From Gammaproteobacteria bacterium (GTDB taxonomy: Bacteria > Pseudomonadota > Gammaproteobacteria > Thiohalobacterales > Thiohalobacteraceae): DNA of 45,412 nt. The notes under the pieces are model-generated. The model was not told the DNA's origin, made no database searches, and saw only the letters and a program-made list of their open reading frames with translations. The stretch lies in NCBI GenBank assembly GCA_019911805.1, contig JAIOJV010000052.1, forward strand, positions 1-45,412, in the 5' to 3' direction. The position numbers and the translations under genes were made by a program. This document shows, in pieces, positions 17,029 to 24,949 of the stretch (within the stretch, counting starts at the first letter, position 1; every line of letters begins with the position of its first letter).

Positions 17029-17928
17029 CTAGTTGAGCGCCTTGTCCGCACGCAACCGGTCGACGGCGAGGTCGACGAAGCTGCGCACCTTCGCTGATCC
17101 GTGCCGCCCTTCGCGGTGAATGACATGCACCGGGAGGTCGGGTCCCTCGTAGTCGCCGAGGACGGTTTTCAATTCGCCCGAGGCGAGTTGCGGTGCCACC
17201 TGGTAAGAGAGCAGGCGCGTCAGCCCATAGCCCTGGCGCGCAGCTTCCAGTGGCCCGTCGTTGGTGTTCACGAAGATGCGTGGCTGCACGCGCACCGACA
17301 GTTTCTCATCGGCCGACTCGAAGACCCAATCGTTCGTCGGCGCGATCCCGCTCGATGCGACGAGACGGTGCTTGGCCAATTCATCCGGGGTCTGCGGAAT
17401 GCCGTGTTTTTCGAGATAGGCAGGCGCGCCGACCACGACCCGGCGCACGCGTCCGACCCGGATGGCGCGCAGTGACGAATCGGGCAGCGGACCGATACGC
17501 ACACCGACGTCCATGCCCTCATCGATGAAGTTCACGACGCGATCGACGAACAGTGCCGACACCGTCGTTTGCTCGAATAATGACTGATACTCGGTGATGA
17601 TCGGCATCACGTACAGCTTGCCGAACAGCACAGGTGCCGTGATCGCCAGCTGTCCGCGCGGCGTTGCGTTGATACCCGCGGCAGCGGCGTCAGCTTCTTC
17701 CAGCTCGACCAGGACGCGGCGTGCATCCTCGAGATAGCGCGCACCGGCTTCGGTCACGCGCACGACGCGTGTGGTACGGGTGAGTAACCGTACCCCCAGC
17801 CGCTCTTCCAGGGCCACCACGGCACGCGTCACGGCGGGCGGTGACAGCTTCAGGCGCCGGGCCCCGCCGGCAAAACTCCCGGTTTCGGCAACCGCGACAA
17901 ACACGTTCATCAGGTGGAAGCGGTCCAT
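17029..17928 (-). CDS. LysR-family transcriptional regulator
   Basis: A 299-residue LysR regulator. The winged helix-turn-helix is at about 1-60 (MDRFHLMNVFVAVAETGSFA...LSPPAVTRAVVALEERLG) and the periplasmic-binding-like co-inducer domain at about 90-299. The start at 17928 is chosen because LysR similarity begins exactly there; the frame runs on far upstream through the intergenic region and the facing gene without meaning. It is divergent from the CMD-PNPOx/FNR-GST-HPP operon (first start 18058). The 129-bp gap holds palindromes of LysR type, so it very likely controls that operon. Confidence 0.92.
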   Translation of the reverse strand: MDRFHLMNVFVAVAETGSFAGGARRLKLSPPAVTRAVVALEERLGVRLLTRTTRVVRVTEAGARYLEDARRVLVELEEADAAAAGINATPRGQLAITAPVLFGKLYVMPIITEYQSLFEQTTVSALFVDRVVNFIDEGMDVGVRIGPLPDSSLRAIRVGRVRRVVVGAPAYLEKHGIPQTPDELAKHRLVASSGIAPTNDWVFESADEKLSVRVQPRIFVNTNDGPLEAARQGYGLTRLLSYQVAPQLASGELKTVLGDYEGPDLPVHVIHREGRHGSAKVRSFVDLAVDRLRADKALN

Positions 17929-17932
17929 GATA

Positions 17933-17963
17933 ATTCCGTCTAATGGAATAATGAATTGCATTA
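17933..17963. promoter_or_regulatory. LysR-box-like palindromes
   Basis: Two short palindromes lie next to each other between the LysR start and the divergent operon: ATTCC-N7-GGAAT (17933-17949) and TAATG-AATTG-CATTA (17949-17963). AT-rich interrupted palindromes in this position are typical binding sites of the divergent LysR protein. Confidence 0.6.
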
Positions 17964-18057
17964 TACGGGTATTCTTGCGCCAAAGCATCTCTGGCAGAGT
18001 GGCGACCGTCGTCATACCGCGACGCCTCAACCCGTCATTACGCACAGGAGAAACACC

Positions 18058-18603
18058 ATGGCCCGCATCAACGTCGTCACCCACGAAACCGCCAACGCCG
18101 AACAGAAGGCCCTTTACGACGCGATCCAGTCGCAACTCGGCATGGTCCCGAACTTCCTCAAGGTGTTCGCCAACTCGCCGGCAGCGCTGAAGGCCTTCCT
18201 CGGCCTGTACGGGGTCGGCAACGGCGGCCACCTCGACCCGCAGACCGGCGAACGCATCGCCCTTGCGCTCGCCCAGCAGAACGCCTGCGAATACTGCCTG
18301 TCGGCGCACACCGCGATCGGTCGCAAGGTCGGCCTCAACGGTGCCGAGATCGATGCCAACCGTGCCGGCACCAGTCAGGACGCCAGGGCAGCCGCCGCCG
18401 TGCGGTTCGCCCGCGCCCTCGTCGAACACACTGGCGACATCACCAATGCCGAACTGGCCGATGTGCGTAACGCCGGCTACTGCGATGCGGAGATCGTCGA
18501 GATCATCACCCACGTCGGCATGAACATCCTGACCAACATCCTTGGCCGGGCCAGCCGCATCGACATCGACTTCCCGAAGATCGATCTGAAACTCGCCGTC
18601 TGA
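18058..18603 (+). CDS. AhpD-like carboxymuconolactone decarboxylase-family protein
   Basis: A 181-residue CMD/AhpD-family protein with the redox motif E65...NACEYCLSAHT (C77, C80, H84). It is the same type as the protein at 14809-15369 but in a different operon. A thiol-dependent peroxidase or reductase role is likely. AGGAG nine bases before ATG fixes the start. It is the first gene of the operon facing LysR. A strong GNRA-loop hairpin separates it from the next gene, which suggests a different expression level or a processing point. Confidence 0.9.
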   Translation: MARINVVTHETANAEQKALYDAIQSQLGMVPNFLKVFANSPAALKAFLGLYGVGNGGHLDPQTGERIALALAQQNACEYCLSAHTAIGRKVGLNGAEIDANRAGTSQDARAAAAVRFARALVEHTGDITNAELADVRNAGYCDAEIVEIITHVGMNILTNILGRASRIDIDFPKIDLKLAV

Positions 18604-18615
18604 GATCGAGGTCAT

Positions 18616-18641
18616 GGCGGAAGGGGGCGACCCCTTCCGCC
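18616..18641 (+). terminator. 11-bp GC-rich hairpin with GCGA loop
   Basis: GGCGGAAGGGG and CCCCTTCCGCC pair perfectly around a GCGA (GNRA-type) tetraloop in the gap between two co-oriented genes. No T-tract follows, so it may be a partial terminator or a stabilising structure for the upstream mRNA 3' end. Confidence 0.6.
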
Positions 18642-18674
18642 CGACTTCAACCGGACGAACAGGAGGGCCCTTCC

Positions 18675-19961
18675 ATGACCAGTGCCTTCATGGACATTGC
18701 ATTCACCGCGAACGTCAAGGCCATTCAGGAACGGATGGGGAGTCGCGGTGCCTATAGCCAACATGAGCAGGGGCCGGTGCAGCCGCCCGAACTCGGTCCG
18801 TCCGAAATCGGCTTCATCAAGGGGAGCAATAGCTTCTACCAGGGCACGGTGAGTGAAACCGGCTGGCCGTATGTGCAGCATCGCGGCGGTCCGGCCGGCT
18901 TCCTCAAGGTGCTCGATGCGCGCACGATCGGCTATGCCGACTTCACCGGAAACCGTCAATACATCTCGGTGGGCAATCTGGCCGGCGATGACCGCGTCTG
19001 CCTGTTCCTGATGGACTACCCGAACCAGGCCCGCCTGAAGATCCTCGGCCGTGCGCGGGTGATCGACGAGGACAGCGATCCCGAACTGCTGGCGCGTCTC
19101 GACAATCCCGAGTACCGGGCACGTGTCGAACGCGGCATCGTGATCCGCATCGAGGGCTTCGACTGGAACTGCCCGAAGTACATCACTCCCCGCTATACGA
19201 AGGACGAAATCGCGCAACGCATCAAGGAGGCCAGATCGGCGCAAGACGCGCAGCCGCAGGCACCGGCCGAGGAACCGGTCGGCAATGGCGAACTGGCGCT
19301 GACGATCACCGGCGTCCGCCAGTTGACCTCGCGCATCCGCGCCTATGAATTCCATGCCGAAGACTGGGGAGACCTGCCGCAGGCCGAGGCCGGTGCCCAC
19401 CTCGAAGTACCCGTGCGCCTAGCCGACGGGTCCACGGTCACACGCCAGTATTCGCTCATGACGCATCCCGGGTGTCACGATGTGTACGAGATTGCCGTGC
19501 TTTGCGAAAGCGACGGCCGTGGCGGTTCGCGGAGGATCCATGAGGCCTGGCGGATCGGCACGCGGCTGCGCGTCGCACCGCCGATCAACCATTTTCCGCT
19601 GCATACCGATGCGCGTCCCGCGGTGCTGATCGCCGGCGGCATCGGCATCACGCCGATCAGGGCCATGGCCCAGACGCTGCGCAGCCGCAACGTACCGTTC
19701 GAGCTGCATTACACGGGGCGGACGCCTGCGGATATGGCCTACCGAGACCAGCTCGCCGTCGAGCTGACGAGTGACTATTTCACCTATTTCAGCCGTGTTC
19801 CGGGTCACCGACGCCTGGATGTGACCGAGGTGCTGCGGCGTGCTGCCGACGATGCGGTGTTCTATGTCTGCGGTCCGATCGCGCTGATCGAAGCCGTGCG
19901 CGTTGCCGCAAATCGGCTCGGTATCGCAGCGGAACGCGTGCAGCATGAATCCTTCTACTGA
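18675..19961 (+). CDS. Pyridoxamine-phosphate-oxidase-like/ferredoxin-reductase fusion
   Basis: A 428-residue two-domain flavoprotein. Residues 1-190 are a PNPOx-like FMN split-barrel (ETGWPYVQHRGGPAGFLKVLD, GYADFTGNRQYISVGNL). Residues 205-428 are a ferredoxin-NADP reductase module: the FAD motif RQYSLM, the NAD(P) motif AGGIGITPIRAMA, and the CGP near the end. The [2Fe-2S] ferredoxin domain that often follows is missing; the protein stops after RVQHESFY. It probably transfers electrons from NAD(P)H to its own flavin or a small partner. AGGAGGG precedes the ATG. It is followed by a GST gene after 23 bp. Confidence 0.9.
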   Translation: MTSAFMDIAFTANVKAIQERMGSRGAYSQHEQGPVQPPELGPSEIGFIKGSNSFYQGTVSETGWPYVQHRGGPAGFLKVLDARTIGYADFTGNRQYISVGNLAGDDRVCLFLMDYPNQARLKILGRARVIDEDSDPELLARLDNPEYRARVERGIVIRIEGFDWNCPKYITPRYTKDEIAQRIKEARSAQDAQPQAPAEEPVGNGELALTITGVRQLTSRIRAYEFHAEDWGDLPQAEAGAHLEVPVRLADGSTVTRQYSLMTHPGCHDVYEIAVLCESDGRGGSRRIHEAWRIGTRLRVAPPINHFPLHTDARPAVLIAGGIGITPIRAMAQTLRSRNVPFELHYTGRTPADMAYRDQLAVELTSDYFTYFSRVPGHRRLDVTEVLRRAADDAVFYVCGPIALIEAVRVAANRLGIAAERVQHESFY

Positions 19962-19984
19962 TCGCTGCATAAGGAGAGCGTCGC

Positions 19985-20587
19985 ATGATCCGACTCCATG
20001 AAACCGCCTTGTCGGGCAACTGCCACAAGGTCCGCATGCTGCTGTCGATGCTCGGGCTGCCGTACGAACGGGTTACTGTGGATCTGGCTGCCGGCGAACA
20101 GCATACGCCCGCATACCTTGCGCTCAACCCCTTCGGTGAGGTGCCTGTGTTGGTCGATGGCGATGTTGCGATCCGCGACAGCCAGGCCATCCTCGTGTAC
20201 CTCGCCAGTCGCTACGGCGGCGAACGTTGGTGGCCACAGGATCCGGTTCATCTGGCCAGAATCGTGAGCTGGCTCTCGACGGCGGCCAACGAGATTGCCG
20301 CCGGACCCGCCATCCTGCGTGTCAATCACAAGTGGGCGCGTCCGATCGATGTGGCGCGCGCCGAGACGATCACTGACGCAACGCTACGCATCATCGACCA
20401 TACGCTTGCACAAACCCGCTGGCTGGTCGATGACGAGCTGAGCATCGCCGATCTGGCGATCTATCCCTATCTTGCGCTCTCCCCGGAGGGACAGGTCGAC
20501 ATCGCACAGTACGCCAACATCCTGCGCTGGTTCGGCGATATCCGCCGTATCGAAGGCTACGTCGGCATGCCGGGGATGTGGGAATGA
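19985..20587 (+). CDS. Glutathione S-transferase family protein
   Basis: A 200-residue GST. The N-terminal thioredoxin-like domain (HETALSGNCHKVRMLLSMLGL, NPFGEVPVLVDGD, IRDSQAILVYLASRYG) has the cis-Pro and the GSH-binding Asp-Ser pair. The C-terminal all-helical domain contains the conserved LSIADLAIYPYLAL. The likely catalytic residue is a Ser/Asn near position 10-12. It could conjugate glutathione to electrophiles or reduce mixed disulfides. AAGGAG before the ATG gives a secure start. Its stop codon overlaps the ATG of the HPP gene (ATGA). Confidence 0.92.
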   Translation: MIRLHETALSGNCHKVRMLLSMLGLPYERVTVDLAAGEQHTPAYLALNPFGEVPVLVDGDVAIRDSQAILVYLASRYGGERWWPQDPVHLARIVSWLSTAANEIAAGPAILRVNHKWARPIDVARAETITDATLRIIDHTLAQTRWLVDDELSIADLAIYPYLALSPEGQVDIAQYANILRWFGDIRRIEGYVGMPGMWE

Positions 20588-21117
20588 GTAGGTCGCTGCT
20601 GCACTGGAAGTACTGGGTCGAGCGCCTCCGCGGCGGTGCCAACGCGCCGCCGCGCATCAGTGTCCGCCAGACGTTCCTCGCGGGCCTGGGGGGGATGCTG
20701 GCGATATCAGCGCTGACGCTGCTGACGTCTTCCGCAGGCGTACCTGTCCTGATGGCGCCGTTCGGGGCGTCCTGTTTTCTCGTCTTCGCCGTACCGGAAA
20801 GCCCGTTCGCGCAGCCACGCAATGTGATTGGCGGCCATCTCGTCTCCACAGCGGTAGGACTGCTGCTCCTGACATTCGCGGGGACGGAAGGGTGGGTTAT
20901 GGGTCTCGCGGTCGGGCTCAGCATCACCGCCATGCTGCTCACGCGCACCGGCCATCCGCCTGCGGGTGCCGATCCGCTCGTGGTGCTGCTCGCTCAGCCT
21001 GGCTGGACCTTTCTTGCGACGCCGGTATTACTGGGTGCCGGCGTTGTAGTCGGTGTCGCGCTGCTATTCAACAATCTCCGCGCAGGTCCCGGCTATCCCA
21101 GATACTGGCGCGGTTAG
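20584..21117 (+). CDS. HPP-family membrane protein
   Basis: A 177-residue inner-membrane protein of the HPP family, named for the His-Pro-Pro motif, which is visible in RTGHPPAGADPL. There are about four to five hydrophobic helices. Some HPP members transport nitrite in plastids and cyanobacteria; the substrate here is unknown. The ATG at 20584 overlaps the GST stop by four bases, a typical coupled junction; a GTG six bases upstream is possible. It is the last gene of the LysR-facing operon. Confidence 0.85.
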   Translation: MSRSLLHWKYWVERLRGGANAPPRISVRQTFLAGLGGMLAISALTLLTSSAGVPVLMAPFGASCFLVFAVPESPFAQPRNVIGGHLVSTAVGLLLLTFAGTEGWVMGLAVGLSITAMLLTRTGHPPAGADPLVVLLAQPGWTFLATPVLLGAGVVVGVALLFNNLRAGPGYPRYWRG

Positions 21118-21205
21118 CAAGAGCCATGAAACCTGAGCAAGATCAGCAAGTCATGTAACTGCTTAACTTACCGTCTCCCAATCACGACTGAAGATAGGAA
21201 ACATT

Positions 21206-21973
21206 ATGAAAAACCCGGGTCAAAATGTAGCGCTGATCGTTGGCGGAACCAGTGGGATAGGGCTGGCCACGGCGAAGCTGTTGTTGGACATAGGCATAAA
21301 GACCGTCATTGTCGGAAGCTCGATGAAAAAACTGGTTGCGGCTGAACGCGAGCTGGCTGCGCTTGGCGATGTCGAGGCGATCCTGGCGAATCTCTATCAC
21401 CAGAGCGATGTACAACGCGTCATTGCCTATGCCGAAAATCCCGACCAGCACATCAAGTATCTCGTGAATGCGGCGGGATACTTCAAGCCGACGCCCTTCC
21501 TCTCGCATGAGCAGGACGACTACGATAAATATCTGAACATCAACCGCTCGATGTTCTTCATTACCCAGGCGGTGGCCAAGAACATGGTGGCGAACGGGGG
21601 CGGCTCAATGGTGAACATCGGGTCGATGTGGGCCAAGCAGGCCATCAAGGCCACGCCGTCCTCTGCCTACTCCATGGCCAAGGCGGGCCTGCATGCCTTG
21701 ACGCAACATCTGTCCATGGAGCTCGCGGACATGAACATCCGTGTCAACGCAGTCTCTCCAGCAGTGGTCAAAACCCCCATCTATGAGAAATTCATCGACC
21801 CGAATCGGGTGGACGAGACCCTCGCCACCTTCGATGCCTTTCATCCCATTGGACGAATTGGAATGCCTGACGATGTCGCCAAAGCCATCGCGTTCCTGCT
21901 CAGCGAAGATGCCGGCTGGGTCACCGGTGCGATCTGGGATGTCGACGGCGGAGTGATCGCAGGCCGGAACTAG
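21206..21973 (+). CDS. Short-chain dehydrogenase/reductase
   Basis: A classical SDR of 255 residues. The NAD(P)-binding motif GGTSGIG is at about 13-19, NAAG near 89, a catalytic Ser in the NIGSMW region, YSMAK with the catalytic Tyr/Lys near 155-159, and the C-terminal VDGG. The substrate cannot be predicted. AGGAAACATT before the ATG supports the start. It stands alone between the LysR operon and the merC operon. A TetR operator lies 90 bp downstream of its stop, but that belongs to the next promoter. Confidence 0.92.
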   Translation: MKNPGQNVALIVGGTSGIGLATAKLLLDIGIKTVIVGSSMKKLVAAERELAALGDVEAILANLYHQSDVQRVIAYAENPDQHIKYLVNAAGYFKPTPFLSHEQDDYDKYLNINRSMFFITQAVAKNMVANGGGSMVNIGSMWAKQAIKATPSSAYSMAKAGLHALTQHLSMELADMNIRVNAVSPAVVKTPIYEKFIDPNRVDETLATFDAFHPIGRIGMPDDVAKAIAFLLSEDAGWVTGAIWDVDGGVIAGRN

Positions 21974-22032
21974 CAAGGAATTGCCATCGAACGTCGGGTT
22001 ATATGTGGCGTCGGACTGGCTGTACGGCACGC

Positions 22033-22076
22033 TTGCCTTCAGCGGAGGCCTCGAATATAGTAGACCGGTCGGTCAA
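22033..22076 (+). promoter_or_regulatory. merC-sigma operon promoter with TetR operator
   Basis: TTGCCT (22033-22038), a 17-bp spacer and TATAGT (22056-22061) form a good sigma70 promoter. The operator TAGACC-GGTC-GGTCAA (22061-22076) begins at the last base of the -10 and covers the transcription start. It differs from the tusA operator by two bases in one arm. The TetR protein at 16.3-16.9 kb should therefore repress this operon. Confidence 0.75.
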
Positions 22077-22183
22077 ATCTCGGCATCATCATCGTGGTTT
22101 TGTGAAATCGCCGGATCGTGGTGCGCTCAATGCAGCGGTGCGTTCAGCAGTATCCAGGCCGGTGAGGTGAACCAGGAGGGAGA

Positions 22184-22834
22184 GTGGTGAGGAAGGACGC
22201 AGACAATCTCGCACGCATAGCGAACAGCACGGGTGCCGTCGGCAGCGTCGTAGCGGCATTGAGTTGCGCCATGTGCTTCCCCGCGCTCGCCAGTATCGGG
22301 GCCGTTTTCGGGTTGGGTTTTCTCGCCCAGTATGAAGGGGTGATGCTGAACCTCCTGCTACCGTTGTTTGCCGGCGTGGCATTCGCGGCGAACGCACTGG
22401 GTTATTTCCTGCATCGTCAGTGGCATCGCAGCCTGCTCGGAATACTGGGGCCGACCATGGTGGTGGCGACGCTCTATCCATTGTGGGAGTACACCTGGAG
22501 CACCTACCTTCTCTATGTCGGATTGGTTTTCATGGGGGCCGTCGCCATATTGGACCTGGTCTGGCCCGCCAACCGACGCTGCATTCCTGAGCCAGCCCCG
22601 CAACGCGCGCCAGAGACTCTGATGCTGCATTCGACGCTGACCTGCCCGCAGTGCGGATATGCAAAGCTCGAAGCCATGCCGACAGACGCCTGCCTCTATT
22701 TTTACGACTGCACACAATGCCGTGCGTTGCTCAGGCCGAAACCTGGCGATTGCTGCGTGTTCTGCTCCTATGGCGACATGCCGTGTCCGCCCGTGCAGAT
22801 CACTGGCAATCCCGCGGCATGCTGTCCGGCATGA
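22184..22834 (+). CDS. MerC-like membrane protein with C-terminal GDCCVFCSYG domain
   Basis: A 216-residue fusion. The N-terminal two-thirds is a MerC-type protein with four transmembrane helices and the metal-binding motif SCAMCFPALASIGAVFG. The C-terminal 75 residues form a separate cysteine-rich cytosolic domain (TCPQCGYAKLEAMP, TQCRALLRPKPGDCCVFCSYG, PCPPVQ) seen in some MerC or stand-alone small proteins. It may bind thiophilic metal or persulfide after import. Starts are GTG at 22184 or 22187, with AGGAGGG just upstream. It is the first gene of the TetR-operator-controlled operon that ends with the ECF sigma factor. Confidence 0.85.
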   Translation: MVRKDADNLARIANSTGAVGSVVAALSCAMCFPALASIGAVFGLGFLAQYEGVMLNLLLPLFAGVAFAANALGYFLHRQWHRSLLGILGPTMVVATLYPLWEYTWSTYLLYVGLVFMGAVAILDLVWPANRRCIPEPAPQRAPETLMLHSTLTCPQCGYAKLEAMPTDACLYFYDCTQCRALLRPKPGDCCVFCSYGDMPCPPVQITGNPAACCPA

Positions 22835-22873
22835 ATCGCGTGATTGCTGCGTCCCGCCGGCGGGAGGTGACAC

Positions 22874-23302
22874 ATGAAGGATTCCATCTTCGAACAGATC
22901 CGGCGGAACCTGGTGGCGATCATCAGCTTGACCGTGGCGCTGTCGGGTCTCGGCTACAACACCTGGCGCAACGAGCGTTCCGAACAGAACAGCAACATCC
23001 GCACTGCCGGGTTCGAGGTGTTGACCGAGGTGGGCGAATTGCAGCGTGTCGTGTTCTTCAGCCATTACGACCAGAGCACCGAATACGGCAGCCCCCGGGC
23101 GGGGTGGGCACATATCCTGACGATTCATGACCTCAGCCAAGTGATTCCGGATCCGGTGCCCGGAGAGGCGGACCGCCTGCGAGCCGTCTGGGAAACACAA
23201 TGGGAAGGACTCGGCGAATCCGAGACCAGCGTGGCCGCCATCAACGCGGCCATCGACGCGTATCGTCTGGCAGTCCTCGACATGCTGAGATCGCTGCGTT
23301 GA
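22874..23302 (+). CDS. Membrane-anchored protein of unknown function
   Basis: A 142-residue protein. After a short cytosolic start (MKDSIFEQIRRN) comes one hydrophobic helix (about 13-30), then a helical, acidic soluble domain. I do not recognise the family. GGGAGGTGACAC before the ATG is a strong ribosome site. It lies between the merC-like gene (39 bp upstream) and the sigma factor gene, which it touches or overlaps, so it may be a signalling or accessory part of the sigma module; that is position-based inference. Confidence 0.7.
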   Translation: MKDSIFEQIRRNLVAIISLTVALSGLGYNTWRNERSEQNSNIRTAGFEVLTEVGELQRVVFFSHYDQSTEYGSPRAGWAHILTIHDLSQVIPDPVPGEADRLRAVWETQWEGLGESETSVAAINAAIDAYRLAVLDMLRSLR

Positions 23303-23322
23303 ACGACCAGGGCACAGCAAAG

Positions 23323-23886
23323 ATGGACGGTGGTATCGACAGTCCGGAACACTGGCTGACGGCGCACGGAGATGCGCTCTACCGCTACGCGCTGTCGCGG
23401 TTGCGGGACGAGCACAAGGCGGAAGAGGTAGTACAGGAAACCCTGCTTGCTGCGCTTCAGGCACGTGAGCGTTTTACCGGCGGCGCGTCGGTGCGCACCT
23501 GGCTGATCGGCATCCTCAAGCACAAGATCCTTGACCAGTTCCGCCGGGAGTCCCGCGAGGTCTCGCTGGGTGATCCGGAGACGTCGGGGGATGACGGCGA
23601 CATCGTCGAACGCAGTTTTTCGGGTGATGGACACTGGACGATGAGAATCGCCGACTGGGGTAATCCGGAAAAGGCACTGGAGGATGGGCAATTCTGGGCG
23701 GTGTTGGAATACTGTCTGGAGCACATGCCCGAGCGGCAGGCACGCCTGTTTCTTATGCGTGAACTCCAAGAGGAGAGCACAGAAACGATCTGTGCGCACT
23801 TCAACATCACACCGGCGAACCTTTGGGCGATTTTCTATCGGGCGCGACTCTCGTTACGAAATTGCCTCGAAAGTCACTTCCTCTGA
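23323..23886 (+). CDS. ECF RNA polymerase sigma factor (long TIGR02943-like type)
   Basis: A 187-residue extracytoplasmic-function sigma factor. Region 2 is at about 10-75 (ALYRYALSRLRDEHKAEEVVQE, VRTWLIGILKHKILDQFRR). An insertion typical of the long subclass follows, then region 4 (MPERQARLFLMREL...FNITPANLWAIFYRARLSLRNCLE). The ATG at 23323 is taken as start; a TTG at 23301, overlapping the previous stop, is possible. This subclass is usually followed at once by a zf-HC2 anti-sigma gene, which is absent here; a good candidate is at 6904-7167 in front of the hvf locus. Expression appears to depend on the TetR-controlled promoter at 22033. Confidence 0.9.
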   Translation: MDGGIDSPEHWLTAHGDALYRYALSRLRDEHKAEEVVQETLLAALQARERFTGGASVRTWLIGILKHKILDQFRRESREVSLGDPETSGDDGDIVERSFSGDGHWTMRIADWGNPEKALEDGQFWAVLEYCLEHMPERQARLFLMRELQEESTETICAHFNITPANLWAIFYRARLSLRNCLESHFL

Positions 23887-23891
23887 AAGGG

Positions 23892-24602
23892 TCAGTAGAT
23901 CACCGGTCTGCCACCAAAGAACGGCAGCCGATCAGTGATGCATGATGGCGCCGGAGTCACATGTGTCTTACACCAGACCCTGCGCGCCCGCAGCAACATG
24001 CGGGATGCCTGTACGCGTACGCCGCCGAACATGGGCCGATTGCGCAAGCGCTGCATCGACCGTTCCAGATCGTCTGTGCGTTCGCTGTGGCGTCCATGTG
24101 CGGCAGCCAGCGTCACAATCTCGCGCTCGACATCGTGCATCGCGCGGCGTGTCAGGAACCACGTCCAGGCGTGACCTCCGCCGCCGCTCCGACTGCGTTG
24201 CCGAGGCTTCAAAATGTATTCGTCTCCCCAATGCACGCGGTGCTCAGGATGATATGCATCGTGCAGCACCTCCTGATACTCCGTACACAATTGCTGAACA
24301 CGGCACTCAGGCCCGGTAATCAGCAGCCACCAGAAGAACACCTCTCCGACCGGATAGACGACCAGCCGCGCGGTAGGCCGCGCCTGCCTGCGGTGGCGTG
24401 CACGAGTTGAGTCGGTCATCAATATGCCGAAGCGCGTGTCGAGTTTATCGACCAGGGCGTCCAGTTTCTCGGGCCTGACCGTCCCGCGTGTCCAATGCCG
24501 ATGACCCGTGCGGACGAGGTCCATCAGCACCCACATTGCCGCGCTCTTCGAACGCGGTACGCGAAGTTTCGCAATTGACGGCCGTTGCGGGGGCAGTTTC
24601 AT
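23892..24602 (-). CDS. Mobile-element-type protein of unknown function
   Basis: A 236-residue basic protein starting MKLPPQRPSIAKLRV. I recognise no catalytic motif. It is Arg/Trp/His rich, has a central hydrophobic patch (VVYPVGEVFFWWLLITG) and a C-terminal stretch FGGVRVQASRMLLRARRVW. Proteins of this look occur in integrative elements and plasmids, but I cannot assign a role. The frame continues upstream to about 25004, but that part translates the structured non-coding region and has no protein character, so 24602 is chosen. It converges on the sigma factor gene with a 5-bp gap, which may mark the left side of the mobile region. Confidence 0.6.
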   Translation of the reverse strand: MKLPPQRPSIAKLRVPRSKSAAMWVLMDLVRTGHRHWTRGTVRPEKLDALVDKLDTRFGILMTDSTRARHRRQARPTARLVVYPVGEVFFWWLLITGPECRVQQLCTEYQEVLHDAYHPEHRVHWGDEYILKPRQRSRSGGGGHAWTWFLTRRAMHDVEREIVTLAAAHGRHSERTDDLERSMQRLRNRPMFGGVRVQASRMLLRARRVWCKTHVTPAPSCITDRLPFFGGRPVIY

Positions 24603-24679
24603 ACGCAGTATAGGTAACTCGGTGCTGCATACCGCTATGCGCGGGCATAGGGATTTAAGGCATTGAATGCAAACTGTGC

Positions 24680-24697
24680 GTGCGCCAGCTGGCGCAC
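24680..24697. repeat. 18-bp perfect palindrome
   Basis: GTGCGCCAGCTGGCGCAC reads identically on both strands. It is 78 bp upstream of the minus-strand gene start at 24602 and 270 bp before the structured element. It could be a dimer-binding operator or a remnant of a mobile-element end. Confidence 0.6.
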
Positions 24698-24949
24698 ACA
24701 TTATTGAAGATACATGGGCAGCAACTCGGGATTCGCTATACGCAATGAGGGACAGGCAATGCCAGCGACATGCGCAACCGCGCATCTGTTCGCGCCGGCG
24801 GGCGGCCCGGTGGGCCTTTTCGGAAGGGTCCAGCGGGCCGCCTGCCACATCGCCAATGTTCCACTTCGAGGCGTGATGCCTCTCTCCGGTCGCCAACTGG
24901 AGATCGCTCGATGGTTGCCAGCCATTGAGTTGTCGCGTAGCGCCTAGTG

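Noticed and set aside
17929-18615. N-terminal extension of the LysR protein
   Set aside because: The open frame continues across the intergenic region and antisense to the CMD gene; LysR similarity begins exactly at 17928.
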